Shown piece by piece: positions 7,374 to 14,565 of a DNA stretch of 28,287 bases; within the stretch, counting starts at the first letter, position 1, and each line of letters starts with the position of its first letter. The position numbers and the translations under genes are program-made. The stretch is from positions 1-28,287 of the forward strand of contig CALKRM010000026.1 in assembly GCA_937989565.1 (NCBI GenBank), read 5' to 3'. The notes under the pieces were generated by a model. It did no database searches, was not told where the DNA came from, and saw nothing but the letters and a program-made list of their open reading frames with translations. This DNA comes from an uncultured Candidatus Saccharibacteria bacterium. GTDB lineage: Bacteria > Patescibacteriota > Saccharimonadia > Saccharimonadales > Saccharimonadaceae.

Positions 7374-7646
7374 ATGTCAAAGGTTAAAGCTGGTGGTTCT
7401 AGTAAGAACATCCACAACAATGCTGGTCAACGTCTTGGCGTTAAGCGATTTGGCGGTCAAAAAGTTTCCGCTGGAGAAGTTCTAGTTCGCCAAACTGGCG
7501 CCACAAAGATCGCTGGTGACGGCACATATGTTAGCCGCAATTTCACAATCCACGCCGCAAAAGATGGCGTAGTTGGTTTCAAGTCGGTTAAGAAAACCAA
7601 GTTTACCGGCAAATCAGAACGCCGAACGCAAGTTGTTGTTCTTTAA
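7374..7646 (+). CDS. rpmA: Large-subunit ribosomal protein L27
   Basis: 90 residues. L27 lies near the peptidyl transferase centre of the 50S subunit. Family features are KAGGSSKNIHNNAGQRLGVK at residues 5-24, then GGQKVSAGEVLVRQTGATK and GDGTYVSRNFTIHAAKDGVV. The N-terminus begins MSKVKAGGSS without the extra cleaved leader seen in Firmicutes. A strong Shine-Dalgarno (AAGGAG) lies 7 nt before the ATG. rplU, the usual partner upstream, is absent here. It has its own consensus promoter and is followed by a hairpin terminator, so it is transcribed alone. Confidence 0.96.
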   Translation: MSKVKAGGSSKNIHNNAGQRLGVKRFGGQKVSAGEVLVRQTGATKIAGDGTYVSRNFTIHAAKDGVVGFKSVKKTKFTGKSERRTQVVVL

Positions 7647-7667
7647 TCGGTAAAAACTTTTTATTAG

Positions 7668-7704
7668 AATAGCTCCGGTCAATGCGGAGTTATTTTATTA
7701 TTAA
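7668..7704 (+). terminator. Rho-independent terminator of rpmA
   Basis: A 10-bp stem (7668-7677 with 7685-7694, one G-U pair) with a 7-nt loop is followed by a T-rich run (TTATTATTA). Confidence 0.75.
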
Positions 7705-8179
7705 TAATTATTTCTTACATATTCGAGAAGTGCCCTTGCAGAATCCCTATGCATACCACTTCTCTCCCTGCCACCCCTGTAATGAGTAACCATTTTGTCT
7801 TGTCTGTCTACATCAAATGATCCATCTATCATAGCAATTGCCAACACTACAGCATATTCACGACTGCGCATTCTATCCTTATAATAATCATCACCAAGAT
7901 GATTAGGAGTTTTTAGATTACCCTCTGAGTTACTACGAACTCTGTCTGCCAAAGCACGTGGATTATCGACCGCCAGATCATTAAGTCTGGAGGTTAAATA
8001 TTCAAACAAGCGGCAACGCGTAAGGTAACTAGATCTAATGTTATTCATGATCTCTTTAGAGTCAACTTCAGAGTCAAGCGCTCCCTCGGGGTTAATTATT
8101 TGCATTAAAAATGGATTCGTAGCTAGACTATTAATAACCTCTTCCGCAGCATTAAAGCTATTCTCAGATATAGGAACGC

Positions 8180-8186
8180 TTTTGGG
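8180..8186 (-). other. Frame change 2: -1 site at CCCAAAA
   Basis: The coding strand reads AAC CCA AAA GCG in segment 2's frame. The heptamer C-CCA-AAA has the canonical X-XXY-YYZ form for a -1 slip, and the -1 frame continues AGC GTT CCT, opening into segment 3. Equally, one A missing from a run of five would give the same result. Confidence 0.6.
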
Positions 8187-8470
8187 TTTCTAACGGCAGC
8201 ATCCTCTACATTATTTGACGGCACATAGCTCAGACTGTATAGATGATCGTAGTTCACTCGCACAGGTTCGTCCTCAAAAGGCATGCCATCTACATCAGTA
8301 TCTAGAGGCTTCGTCAGTTCTCGCATTCTCTCGTTAAAACGATCTAGCTCTGATCTATCACTTTCATCTAGCCCCGTTTCCGCAGTCGACAGACTATTCC
8401 AATCACTAGCCGTATGTTTCTGCCGCCAAATTTGCTTAGCAGCCTCCGCCCCTTCCGCAATCATCTCCTC

Positions 8471-8475
8471 GGGGG
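8471..8475 (-). other. Frame change 1: +1 site at a run of five C
   Basis: The coding strand reads AAC CCC CGA in segment 1's frame. Skipping one C gives CCC GAG and enters segment 2. A single extra C in the run explains it. A tRNA-Pro slip on CCC-C before CGA would also fit. Confidence 0.6.
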
Positions 8476-8841
8476 TTTCTATACAGTCTCTCAACATTAA
8501 AGTTACCATTTAATCCCTGTATTTCACTCAAGAGTATGTTCTTAGTAGCAGCAGTATATTCTCCGTTCATCTTTCTAAAAAGTTTGTGCGTCTGCACCAG
8601 TAGAGCGTTATCATCAATACCTTCTTTAGAATTGACATGGCATACATACAAAATATTTCCAGGAAACCAACCGTCATCCAGCCACCTAGCACCATTTTCT
8701 CCTCTAGGACTACGCATAACCTTTAATCTCGGTAGCGTGGCGTCTTTATCTATAGGATAAACTTCAACTATACAATCTTCTGATAATTCTGTCTTTTTTT
8801 CTGGATTTTGTATTGGTTTTTTCTCTACCATATGCTGAGAT

Positions 8842-8870
8842 ATTATACCAAAAAACAATTAAAAAGTCAA
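8842..8870 (-). promoter_or_regulatory. Promoter TTGACT-N17-TATAAT of the broken gene
   Basis: -35 TTGACT (8870-8865), 17-bp spacer ending in TGG, perfect -10 TATAAT (8847-8842). The start point is near 8835, 4 nt before the ATG at 8831. The -35 lies inside the descending arm of the upstream gene's terminator hairpin. Confidence 0.78.
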
Positions 8871-8891
8871 CCCCCCCATAGAGGCTGACTT
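8855..8891 (-). terminator. Rho-independent terminator of the receiver gene
   Basis: Stem AAGTCAGCC (8891-8883) with GGTTGACTT (8872-8864): 9 bp with one G-U pair. The loop contains most of a seven-G run, followed by TTTTTAATTG. Confidence 0.65.
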
Positions 8892-8910
8892 CTTTTACTC
8901 GGCTTAGCTT

Positions 8911-9294
8911 CTATTGAATACCCAAATGATGCTTTACGCGAGCCACAACGTCGCCAATTACAACCTGAGATTTCACCAAATAATCATCAACACCCAGACT
9001 CTCAGCACGCTCCTTATCCTTTGGTTGGCTAAGCGCCGTCAGCATAATAATCCTCACGTTAGCAGTTTCTGGAGTATTACGTAGAATATCCAGGACATCA
9101 AAACCACTAATCTTTGGCATCATCACATCCAAAAGAATCAAATCTGGACGATATTCAACAGTAGCAGACAGAGCGTCTTCTCCGTTATTGGCTTCTCTAA
9201 CATCAAACCCTTCAATCTCTAGTCGCGACCTATAAACCGCAGACAGAGCCATGTCATCCTCAACTAGTAAAATCTTCTTTTTTTGTCCGTTCAT
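8911..9294 (-). CDS. Stand-alone response-regulator receiver protein
   Basis: 127 residues, one complete CheY-like receiver without an output domain. The acidic pair is Asp13/Asp14, the phosphoacceptor Asp56 (LILLDVMMP), the switch Thr86 (IIMLTA) and the conserved Lys108 (YLVKS). The VMMPKISGFDVLDILR stretch is typical of PatA/OmpR-class receivers. GGAG lies 6 nt before the ATG. It follows the CtpA-type protease by 41 nt with no convincing promoter between, so it may be the tail of that transcript. A terminator follows. No histidine kinase is adjacent; the only one in the window is at 2297-3013. Confidence 0.88.
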   Translation of the reverse strand: MNGQKKKILLVEDDMALSAVYRSRLEIEGFDVREANNGEDALSATVEYRPDLILLDVMMPKISGFDVLDILRNTPETANVRIIMLTALSQPKDKERAESLGVDDYLVKSQVVIGDVVARVKHHLGIQ

Positions 9295-9335
9295 ACTATC
9301 TCCATTTTATGTTGTCCAGCCCAAAAACACAAGCT

Positions 9336-10511
9336 TTATAACGACTTCGCCTTATCCATCTGCGGATCTACGTTATTATTGACATCGTCCGACGAAAGAT
9401 CAACTTTTACATCAGGTTCTATACCAGTTTTATCTATATTTTTGCCCTTTGGCGTGTACCATCTGGCTTCAGTAACTTTCATTTGCGACCCTCCAGGTAA
9501 TCCAAGCACAATCTGCACGCTTCCCTTGCCGTAGCTCTTCTGACCAACCAACGTGGCTTTTCCGTATTCACGAAGCGCCCCAGCTGTAATTTCGCTAGCA
9601 CTGGCGCTGTTACCGTTAATAAGCACCACCGTCTTCATGTTGCCCAGAATTGGCGTTCCAGTTGTACGCAACGTTTTAACAATTTCAGAACCCCGTCGCT
9701 CGGTCATAGCTATTTGATTGTCCAGCCAAATACCCAATAGCCCTTGAGCAGCCCCAACCGTTCCGCCCGGGTTGTTTCGCAGATCCAAAATCACCTTTTT
9801 AACGCCTTTTTCAACAAATTCCGAAGCGTATTTTCTAGACAAGCTCACTGTATCATCGCCAAATCGGTTAACTTTCAAAATACCAATTTCTCCATCAATT
9901 TCCGACTCCACTGCCGGAGAAACTATATTCTGACGCACAACCGACACCTCACGCGTTTGACCACCACTTAACAACGTTAATTTAACAGACGTACCAACTT
10001 CTCCACGAATTTTACTCACAACTTTTTCCACTGACCAGTCAGAAGAAGCCTCGTCATTCACCTTAACAATCGCCTCGCCAGCCTTAATTCCCGCCTTCTG
10101 AGCTGGACTATTTTCCAGAGGTTTTATGATAGTCGGCTTATTATTTCTAAGACCAATCTCCGCACCAATTCCACCACCAATTTGCCCACTTAATGACTTG
10201 TCAAATTCCTTCGTCTCATCAGGATCCATATACGCCGTATGAGGATCGCCAGCCGCTTCAACTAGCCCACGATTGGCGCCATAAATTAACTTTTGGGTAT
10301 CCAATTTTCCGTCATAATTAGCAATCAGTTCTTGATATGTTTTTTGAACGCTAGATAGGTCAATCGTTTTGTTTGAAGTGCGAACTCCAAATGCTGGCGC
10401 TACATTAGCAAATAACGCATCCGACCGAGCTCCCGCCACAAAACTAACAATAGCCACAATAACAAGCGTCAAAAACCAACTTAATTGCTGTCTTTTCTCT
10501 CCCGTAACCAT
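9336..10511 (-). CDS. ctpA: S41 C-terminal processing peptidase (CtpA/Prc type)
   Basis: 391 residues. The N-terminal hydrophobic helix (about 10-28) anchors it, so the protease faces outward. The PDZ domain is about 105-190 (GGGIGAEIG then SPAQKAGIKAGEAIVKVND). In the S41 domain, LDLRNNPGGTVGAAQGLLGI (242-261) precedes the catalytic serine block NGNSASASEITAGAL (Ser304 most likely). The catalytic Lys329 lies in SYGKGSVQ, 25 residues later as in CtpB. Such proteases cut exported proteins, often wall hydrolases or their regulators. Its place directly after a FtsEX-linked hydrolase makes that hydrolase a plausible substrate, an inference. The ATG coincides with the predicted start point. Confidence 0.92.
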   Translation of the reverse strand: MVTGEKRQQLSWFLTLVIVAIVSFVAGARSDALFANVAPAFGVRTSNKTIDLSSVQKTYQELIANYDGKLDTQKLIYGANRGLVEAAGDPHTAYMDPDETKEFDKSLSGQIGGGIGAEIGLRNNKPTIIKPLENSPAQKAGIKAGEAIVKVNDEASSDWSVEKVVSKIRGEVGTSVKLTLLSGGQTREVSVVRQNIVSPAVESEIDGEIGILKVNRFGDDTVSLSRKYASEFVEKGVKKVILDLRNNPGGTVGAAQGLLGIWLDNQIAMTERRGSEIVKTLRTTGTPILGNMKTVVLINGNSASASEITAGALREYGKATLVGQKSYGKGSVQIVLGLPGGSQMKVTEARWYTPKGKNIDKTGIEPDVKVDLSSDDVNNNVDPQMDKAKSL

Positions 10512-10517
10512 ATGCTT

Positions 10518-10523
10518 ATTATA
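10518..10523 (-). promoter_or_regulatory. ctpA -10 element (TATAAT)
   Basis: Perfect TATAAT with the predicted start point at 10511, the A of the start codon. The -35 region falls in the hairpin of the upstream terminator and is weak, so read-through from the hydrolase gene may also contribute. Confidence 0.55.
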
Positions 10524-10553
10524 CTACAAAACGCCCGTTTAACACGAGCGTTT
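10520..10553 (-). terminator. Terminator of the CHAP hydrolase gene
   Basis: 9-bp stem AAACGCTCG (10553-10545) with CGGGCGTTT (10537-10529), one G-U pair, 7-nt loop. The following TTTTG tail is short, so it may be leaky. Confidence 0.6.
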
Positions 10554-10574
10554 TTATATATCACTTTATGCCGA

Positions 10575-11714
10575 TTAGAAGTAAACGTATGTCAATCCTG
10601 AAGCCGAACGCGTGTAATGCCTATATAAACCGTCCCAGGCAAAGTTGTAGTCGCTGACGGTAATGGTTCCATCGCCATTGACAGACTCAACATACATAAC
10701 GTGTCCGTAATATCCAATATTCATCACAGCTGCTGCACCAGCTTTTGGTGTTGAGCCGCTAGAAATACCATAGCGCGCTGCAGTTGACGGCCACTGATTC
10801 GCGTTACCTGCGCCACCAAAATGTGGAACATATCGTCCAGTACTATGAATCTTCCAAGCCACATAACTCACACATTCACGCGTGTATAGTCCCCACGGAT
10901 CGATATAAGCATCAAGTGGAGCACTTGCCCAAACGCCAGGATAACCGCCACCGCCAGGTACGCCGCCTGGAATGGAGACATTACTGCCGCCAAGAGCCCG
11001 TCGGTTGGCCGCAGCCTGCTCTTCTCGCAACTTCGCTACCTCAGAATTACGCTTCTGAGCCAGCGCCGCGTAGTTATTCTGATCGTTCTTCGTATCAGTA
11101 ATCAGTTTTGCCTTCTCAGACTGCTTAGCTGCCATCGCGTTGCGCTGCAATTCTTGGTCGCGAAGCGTATTCTCGACAGACTTCTTATTCTCTTCCAGCT
11201 TTTTCTGCAAAGACTTAATTTCTTTGATCTTATCATTCAATGAAGTTTTCAAAGAATTACGCTGTTCTTGCTTGTCAATGTAATCGCTAATATTTTTTGA
11301 GCTAGCAAGCATCTCCAGCGGCGAAATCTGATCATCAACATACAAATCCGCCAAAATTCGCCCCATCGCTTTACGGTTGTGCTTAATTAACTCTTCGTTC
11401 TTTTTTATCTGATCATTAAGACTATTAATCTTCTTTTGGCTATCAGAAATCTGCGCTTGAATAGCTGATATCTGTCCGTTTATCTTATCAAGTTCCGCCT
11501 GTAAACTATCAGCCATCTCACCCAAGCGCGAAGCCTCAGAATTATAATTGTCTGCTTCTTGTTGTTTTGCCTGAATTTCGGCGTTATAGTCGCGAGCTAA
11601 TACGTGTGATGCCAAGCCAAAAATGCTCGATCCAGCGAGCAATGCAGACATCGCCACCAGAGACGCTCTGCTGACTAGTGATGCCGAAACTGGTGTGGTG
11701 GACCGTAGTTTCAT
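10575..11714 (-). CDS. Secreted coiled-coil CHAP peptidoglycan hydrolase (PcsB/CwlO-like)
   Basis: 379 residues. The signal peptide has a hydrophobic core at about 18-36, with likely cleavage VLA-RD after residue 40. A long coiled coil (about 42-235) is followed by a Gly/Pro linker (242-262) and a C-terminal CHAP domain (about 263-379). The catalytic Cys281 lies in RECVSYVAW, His338 in YYGHVMYVE, with a third residue in SDYNF (Asp355 region). CHAP domains cut peptidoglycan peptides or amide bonds. The same build is found in streptococcal PcsB and in the FtsEX-controlled hydrolases CwlO and RipC, where the coiled coil binds FtsX. The gene follows ftsE-ftsX by 42 nt, matching that role. A consensus promoter puts the start point exactly on the ATG. 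Confidence 0.9.
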   Translation of the reverse strand: MKLRSTTPVSASLVSRASLVAMSALLAGSSIFGLASHVLARDYNAEIQAKQQEADNYNSEASRLGEMADSLQAELDKINGQISAIQAQISDSQKKINSLNDQIKKNEELIKHNRKAMGRILADLYVDDQISPLEMLASSKNISDYIDKQEQRNSLKTSLNDKIKEIKSLQKKLEENKKSVENTLRDQELQRNAMAAKQSEKAKLITDTKNDQNNYAALAQKRNSEVAKLREEQAAANRRALGGSNVSIPGGVPGGGGYPGVWASAPLDAYIDPWGLYTRECVSYVAWKIHSTGRYVPHFGGAGNANQWPSTAARYGISSGSTPKAGAAAVMNIGYYGHVMYVESVNGDGTITVSDYNFAWDGLYRHYTRSASGLTYVYF

Positions 11715-11720
11715 ACGTCT

Positions 11721-11750
11721 ATGTTAGCATAAGCATAATCAGTATGTCAA
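11721..11750 (-). promoter_or_regulatory. CHAP hydrolase promoter TTGACA-N18-TAACAT
   Basis: Consensus -35 TTGACA (11750-11745), 18-bp spacer ending TGC (extended -10), -10 TAACAT (11726-11721). The predicted start point at 11714 is the A of ATG, so the gene is leaderless and can be expressed apart from ftsEX. Confidence 0.75.
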
Positions 11751-11756
11751 GGACTT

Positions 11757-12743
11757 TTACAACTTAAGATATTTGCGAGTTGCCACCCAAGATGACGCCA
11801 CGCCAATTGCCGCGCCGACCAGAATCATACTAAAGAAAACTAGCACGCCGTACATTTTTAGATGATTCAAAAGATTATCGATAGGAATTCCGTATTTTAC
11901 CATCGGATCATGTGCAAAAATTAACAGTCCATACCCAACCGCCGTTGCGATAATTGCCGCGATAAATCCGTACATTATAGCCTCAACGATAAACGGACCT
12001 CTGATAAAACTGCGTTCTGCGCCAATCAACTTCATCATCTCAATCTCGTCCTTGCGGTTGAAAATTGCCATGCGAATAGTGTTAAAGACCACAAGCGATG
12101 AAATCACCACGAAAACAACTGTAGCGATTGAGCCGCCGATACTCGCCAATCTCACCCAATTACCAACTGTTTTAATAGCCTGCTGGCGTTCACCTGAGAA
12201 TGACGGCTCCCTGTTAGGATCTTTATATTTTTTATATAAATCATCAGTTTTAACAAAATTATTTAGTGATTGCTGATTATTCAGTTCCTTCACGGAAACA
12301 CGAAGTGTCGCCGACATCTCATTACTAGACTCGCGAATCGCCTCAAGCGTATCTGGATTGTCCTTATATTGTTCAGCTTGCTTTTCACGCGCTTCTTCTG
12401 CGGAAATATACTTAACGCTCTCAACATTATCTAATTTTTCAATTCGAGATTTGATATTTTTAATCTCCTTCTCTGGCGTGTCGCCCTTTAAGTAAATTGA
12501 CATATCGGCACGTTTGGAAACGTTTGAAACAGTATCAACCAAAACCTGACGCGCTGATAATGTTATAAACACGATAATCAACGTGACGCTCATCACCGCA
12601 GTTGCAGCAATCGTTAACCAGGCATTACGACTAAAGTTATTGATGCCATATCGACACATTCTGACAAATGTCAGCCAACCTCGTCGACGCTGACGTATAC
12701 GAATAGTTTCTTTATTTTTGTTGGATTTATTAGCTGATTTCAT
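11757..12743 (-). CDS. ftsX: Cell-division ABC permease FtsX
   Basis: 328 residues. A basic cytoplasmic N-terminus and TM1 (about 38-64) are followed by an extracellular loop of about 110-140 residues (SNVSKRADMSIYLKGDTPEK onward). Three C-terminal helices follow (about 200-222, 254-276, 296-318), with the cytoplasmic FNRKDEIEMMKLIGA segment typical of FtsX. FtsX transmits FtsE ATPase cycles across the membrane to activate a wall hydrolase. Its start shares one base with the ftsE stop (TAATG), and GAGGGAG lies upstream. The hydrolase follows immediately. Confidence 0.94.
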   Translation of the reverse strand: MKSANKSNKNKETIRIRQRRRGWLTFVRMCRYGINNFSRNAWLTIAATAVMSVTLIIVFITLSARQVLVDTVSNVSKRADMSIYLKGDTPEKEIKNIKSRIEKLDNVESVKYISAEEAREKQAEQYKDNPDTLEAIRESSNEMSATLRVSVKELNNQQSLNNFVKTDDLYKKYKDPNREPSFSGERQQAIKTVGNWVRLASIGGSIATVVFVVISSLVVFNTIRMAIFNRKDEIEMMKLIGAERSFIRGPFIVEAIMYGFIAAIIATAVGYGLLIFAHDPMVKYGIPIDNLLNHLKMYGVLVFFSMILVGAAIGVASSWVATRKYLKL

Positions 12744-13426
12744 TACTGTTTATAACTCCCTCTCGCCTGATCAGAGGTGATTTTACCATGATCAATTGTA
12801 ATAACGCGCCGCTTCAACTTGTTGACAATCTCCACGTTGTGAGTCGTCAAAATAACCGTCGTGCCATACTTGTTAATCTTTTCCAGTAATCGAACAATAT
12901 CCCAGCTGTGCTTCGGGTCCAGATTTCCAGTCGGCTCATCTGCGATCAAAATCTTCGGCTGACGCACCACCGCCCTAGCAATCGCTACACGCTGACGCTC
13001 ACCACCAGAAAGCTGATGAGGAAAATGCTTTTCCTTCCCCTTAAGACCAACCAACTCAATCACTTTCGGCACAGTTGCCTTAATTTCCCGATTTGTCATT
13101 CCAGCAATTTCCAGCGCAAACGCCACATTTTCAAAAACCGTTCGATTCGGAAGCAACTTAAAATCCTGAAAGACCACGCCAATTTTCCGACGCAACAGCG
13201 GAATATGCTTGTCCTTCAAATTGTCATAATCAATTCCACCAACCACAATTTTTCCAGAGCTTGGCTTTTCTTCGCGAGTCAAAAGCTTCAAAAGTGTAGA
13301 TTTGCCAGCACCCGACGTACCAACAATAATCACAAATTCACCAGCGCCAACATGAATGCTTGCTCGATTCAACGCCGGCTTATTATTTTTTCCGTAGTTC
13401 TTCGTTACCCTATCTAACAGAATCAT
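12743..13426 (-). CDS. ftsE: Cell-division ATP-binding protein FtsE
   Basis: 227 residues. Walker A GTSGAGKST (36-44), Q-loop FQDFKLLPNRT, signature LSGGERQRVAIARA, Walker B ILIADEPTGNLD, H-loop LTTHN. It pairs with FtsX as a mechanotransmitting ABC complex at the division site. The order prfB-ftsE-ftsX is widely conserved in bacteria. An extended -10 lies right after the prfB stop, and the ATG is 1 nt from the predicted start point, so ftsEX can be made from its own leaderless message. Confidence 0.95.
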   Translation of the reverse strand: MILLDRVTKNYGKNNKPALNRASIHVGAGEFVIIVGTSGAGKSTLLKLLTREEKPSSGKIVVGGIDYDNLKDKHIPLLRRKIGVVFQDFKLLPNRTVFENVAFALEIAGMTNREIKATVPKVIELVGLKGKEKHFPHQLSGGERQRVAIARAVVRQPKILIADEPTGNLDPKHSWDIVRLLEKINKYGTTVILTTHNVEIVNKLKRRVITIDHGKITSDQARGSYKQ

Positions 13427-13433
13427 TAATAGT

Positions 13434-13442
13434 ATTATACCA
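13434..13442 (-). promoter_or_regulatory. ftsE promoter (TGG-TATAAT)
   Basis: Perfect extended -10 (hexamer 13439-13434) just beyond the prfB stop. No clear -35. The predicted start point is 13427, leader 1 nt. Confidence 0.65.
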
Positions 13443-13446
13443 TAAG

Positions 13447-14538
13447 CTAAATATTTTTAGAATTAGCATTTTGTTCTAAATATGCCGTGATAAATTCATC
13501 AATATCGCCGTCCAAAACACCTTGAGCGTTGCGATTTTCGTGCTTTGTACGCGTATCTTTGACTAGAGTGTACGGATGCAAAACGTAATTTCTAATTTGG
13601 CTGCCCCAGTTTGCCGATTCGCCAGCCCTGAGATCAGACAAGGTTTCGGCGTGTTGCTCTAATTTCATCGCTAGCAATTTTGACCGCAGAATCTTCAGCG
13701 CCGTTTCTTTATTCTGAATCTGCGAGCGCTCATTCTGAATAGCCACCGTAATTCCCGTCGGCTCATGCGTCACTCGAACCGCCGAATCCGTCGTGTTCAC
13801 GCCTTGACCGCCCTTGCCGCCCGAACGATAGACATCAATTCTTAAATCATTCGGGTCAATCGATATTTCATCGGGCGCGTCAATTTTCGGTAAAACCTCG
13901 ACAAGCGCAAAACTAGTCTGCCGCAAATTGTCCGCATTAAACGGACTTAATCGCACCAAACGATGCACACCATTTTCCGACCGCAATTTTCCATAAGCAA
14001 AAGATCCAGAAATCTCCAAAACGACCGTTTTAATTCCAGCGTCGTCATTTGTCGAGCGTTCCAGCGTATCAACCTTCATTCCAGACTTTTCCGCCCAGCG
14101 CAAATACATTCGCTCCAACATCGCCGCAAAATCCTGAGCATCTAGTCCGCCAACTCCAGCGGAAATGCGCATAATTGCCGAACGGTTGTCATATTCGCCA
14201 GAGAATAACAAATCGGTTTTATGCCTATCGAAACTCTTCTCAATTGCCGCAACTTGCGCTTGGAATTCTGGCAACAAATCGTCATCACCAAGCTCCATCA
14301 GCTCCACCATATCGCCAACCTGCACAGTTAAAGTCTGCCAAGGCTCGACTGTCTGACGAAGACTGGCGGCTTGTTTCGTTAATTCTTGGGCGTAATCAGG
14401 ATTATTCCAAATTTCTGGCTGGTTCAATTGATCATCCAGCTCCGCCAATTTCTGCTCCAAATCAGAAAACTTCAGCGCTTTTTTAGCCTGTTCAATTTCT
14501 TTTTCTAATTCACCAATTTTCTTTTTTAGCGGTTGCAT
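13447..14538 (-). CDS. prfB: Peptide chain release factor 2
   Basis: 363 residues. It ends translation at UGA and UAA. The SPF tripeptide in RLVRLSPFNADNL marks it as RF2 rather than RF1, and the hydrolysis motif GGQ lies in RSGGKGGQGVNTTDSAVRV. The N-terminal coiled coil (about 1-60) is normal. The frame is continuous, so the autoregulatory +1 frameshift at an internal UGA found in many prfB genes is absent. Having RF2 fits use of UGA as a stop in this genome. The ATG at 14538 is 2 nt from the predicted start point. Confidence 0.95.
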   Translation of the reverse strand: MQPLKKKIGELEKEIEQAKKALKFSDLEQKLAELDDQLNQPEIWNNPDYAQELTKQAASLRQTVEPWQTLTVQVGDMVELMELGDDDLLPEFQAQVAAIEKSFDRHKTDLLFSGEYDNRSAIMRISAGVGGLDAQDFAAMLERMYLRWAEKSGMKVDTLERSTNDDAGIKTVVLEISGSFAYGKLRSENGVHRLVRLSPFNADNLRQTSFALVEVLPKIDAPDEISIDPNDLRIDVYRSGGKGGQGVNTTDSAVRVTHEPTGITVAIQNERSQIQNKETALKILRSKLLAMKLEQHAETLSDLRAGESANWGSQIRNYVLHPYTLVKDTRTKHENRNAQGVLDGDIDEFITAYLEQNANSKNI

Positions 14539-14546
14539 ATATGTTT

Positions 14547-14555
14547 ATTGTATCA
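14547..14555 (-). promoter_or_regulatory. prfB promoter (TGA-TACAAT)
   Basis: Extended -10 TGA-TACAAT (hexamer 14552-14547). The predicted start point at 14540 gives a 2-nt leader. The element lies 11 nt beyond the stop of the unknown gene upstream. Confidence 0.58.
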
Positions 14556-14565
14556 CGGCGAAGGG

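Larger units (their letters stand above)
7701..8831 (-). pseudogene. Unknown protein gene split by two opposite frame changes
   Basis: Read as one unit, this would encode about 376 residues of a protein I do not recognise. Segment 1 (ATG 8831 to about 8475) includes ARWLDDGWFPGNILYVCHVN. Segment 2 (about 8470 to 8187) continues EEMIAEGAEAAKQIWRQ and sits in the +1 frame. Segment 3 (about 8180 to 7701) returns to the first frame, with SVPISENSFNAAEEVINSL preceding the internal ATG at 8105. Each join is needed: segment 1's frame stops at 8436 and segment 2's at 8123. The frame of segment 2 is closed by TAA just before 8509, and that of segment 3 by TAG at 8190-8188. The protein is charged and soluble-looking, with no signal peptide, membrane helix or known motif. 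It has a strong own promoter (predicted leader 4 nt) and uses AGA/AGG and other codons more than its neighbours. It is either a decaying gene, a consensus error at two homopolymers, or a gene with recoding. Confidence 0.7.

Noticed and set aside
8855..8910. Small RNA gene in the gap before the broken gene
   Set aside because: The hairpin is better explained as the terminator of the receiver gene, and the gap is fully used by terminator and promoter.
13447..14538. Programmed frameshift in prfB
   Set aside because: The frame is continuous from the ATG at 14538 with no internal UGA or slippery CUUUGA site.
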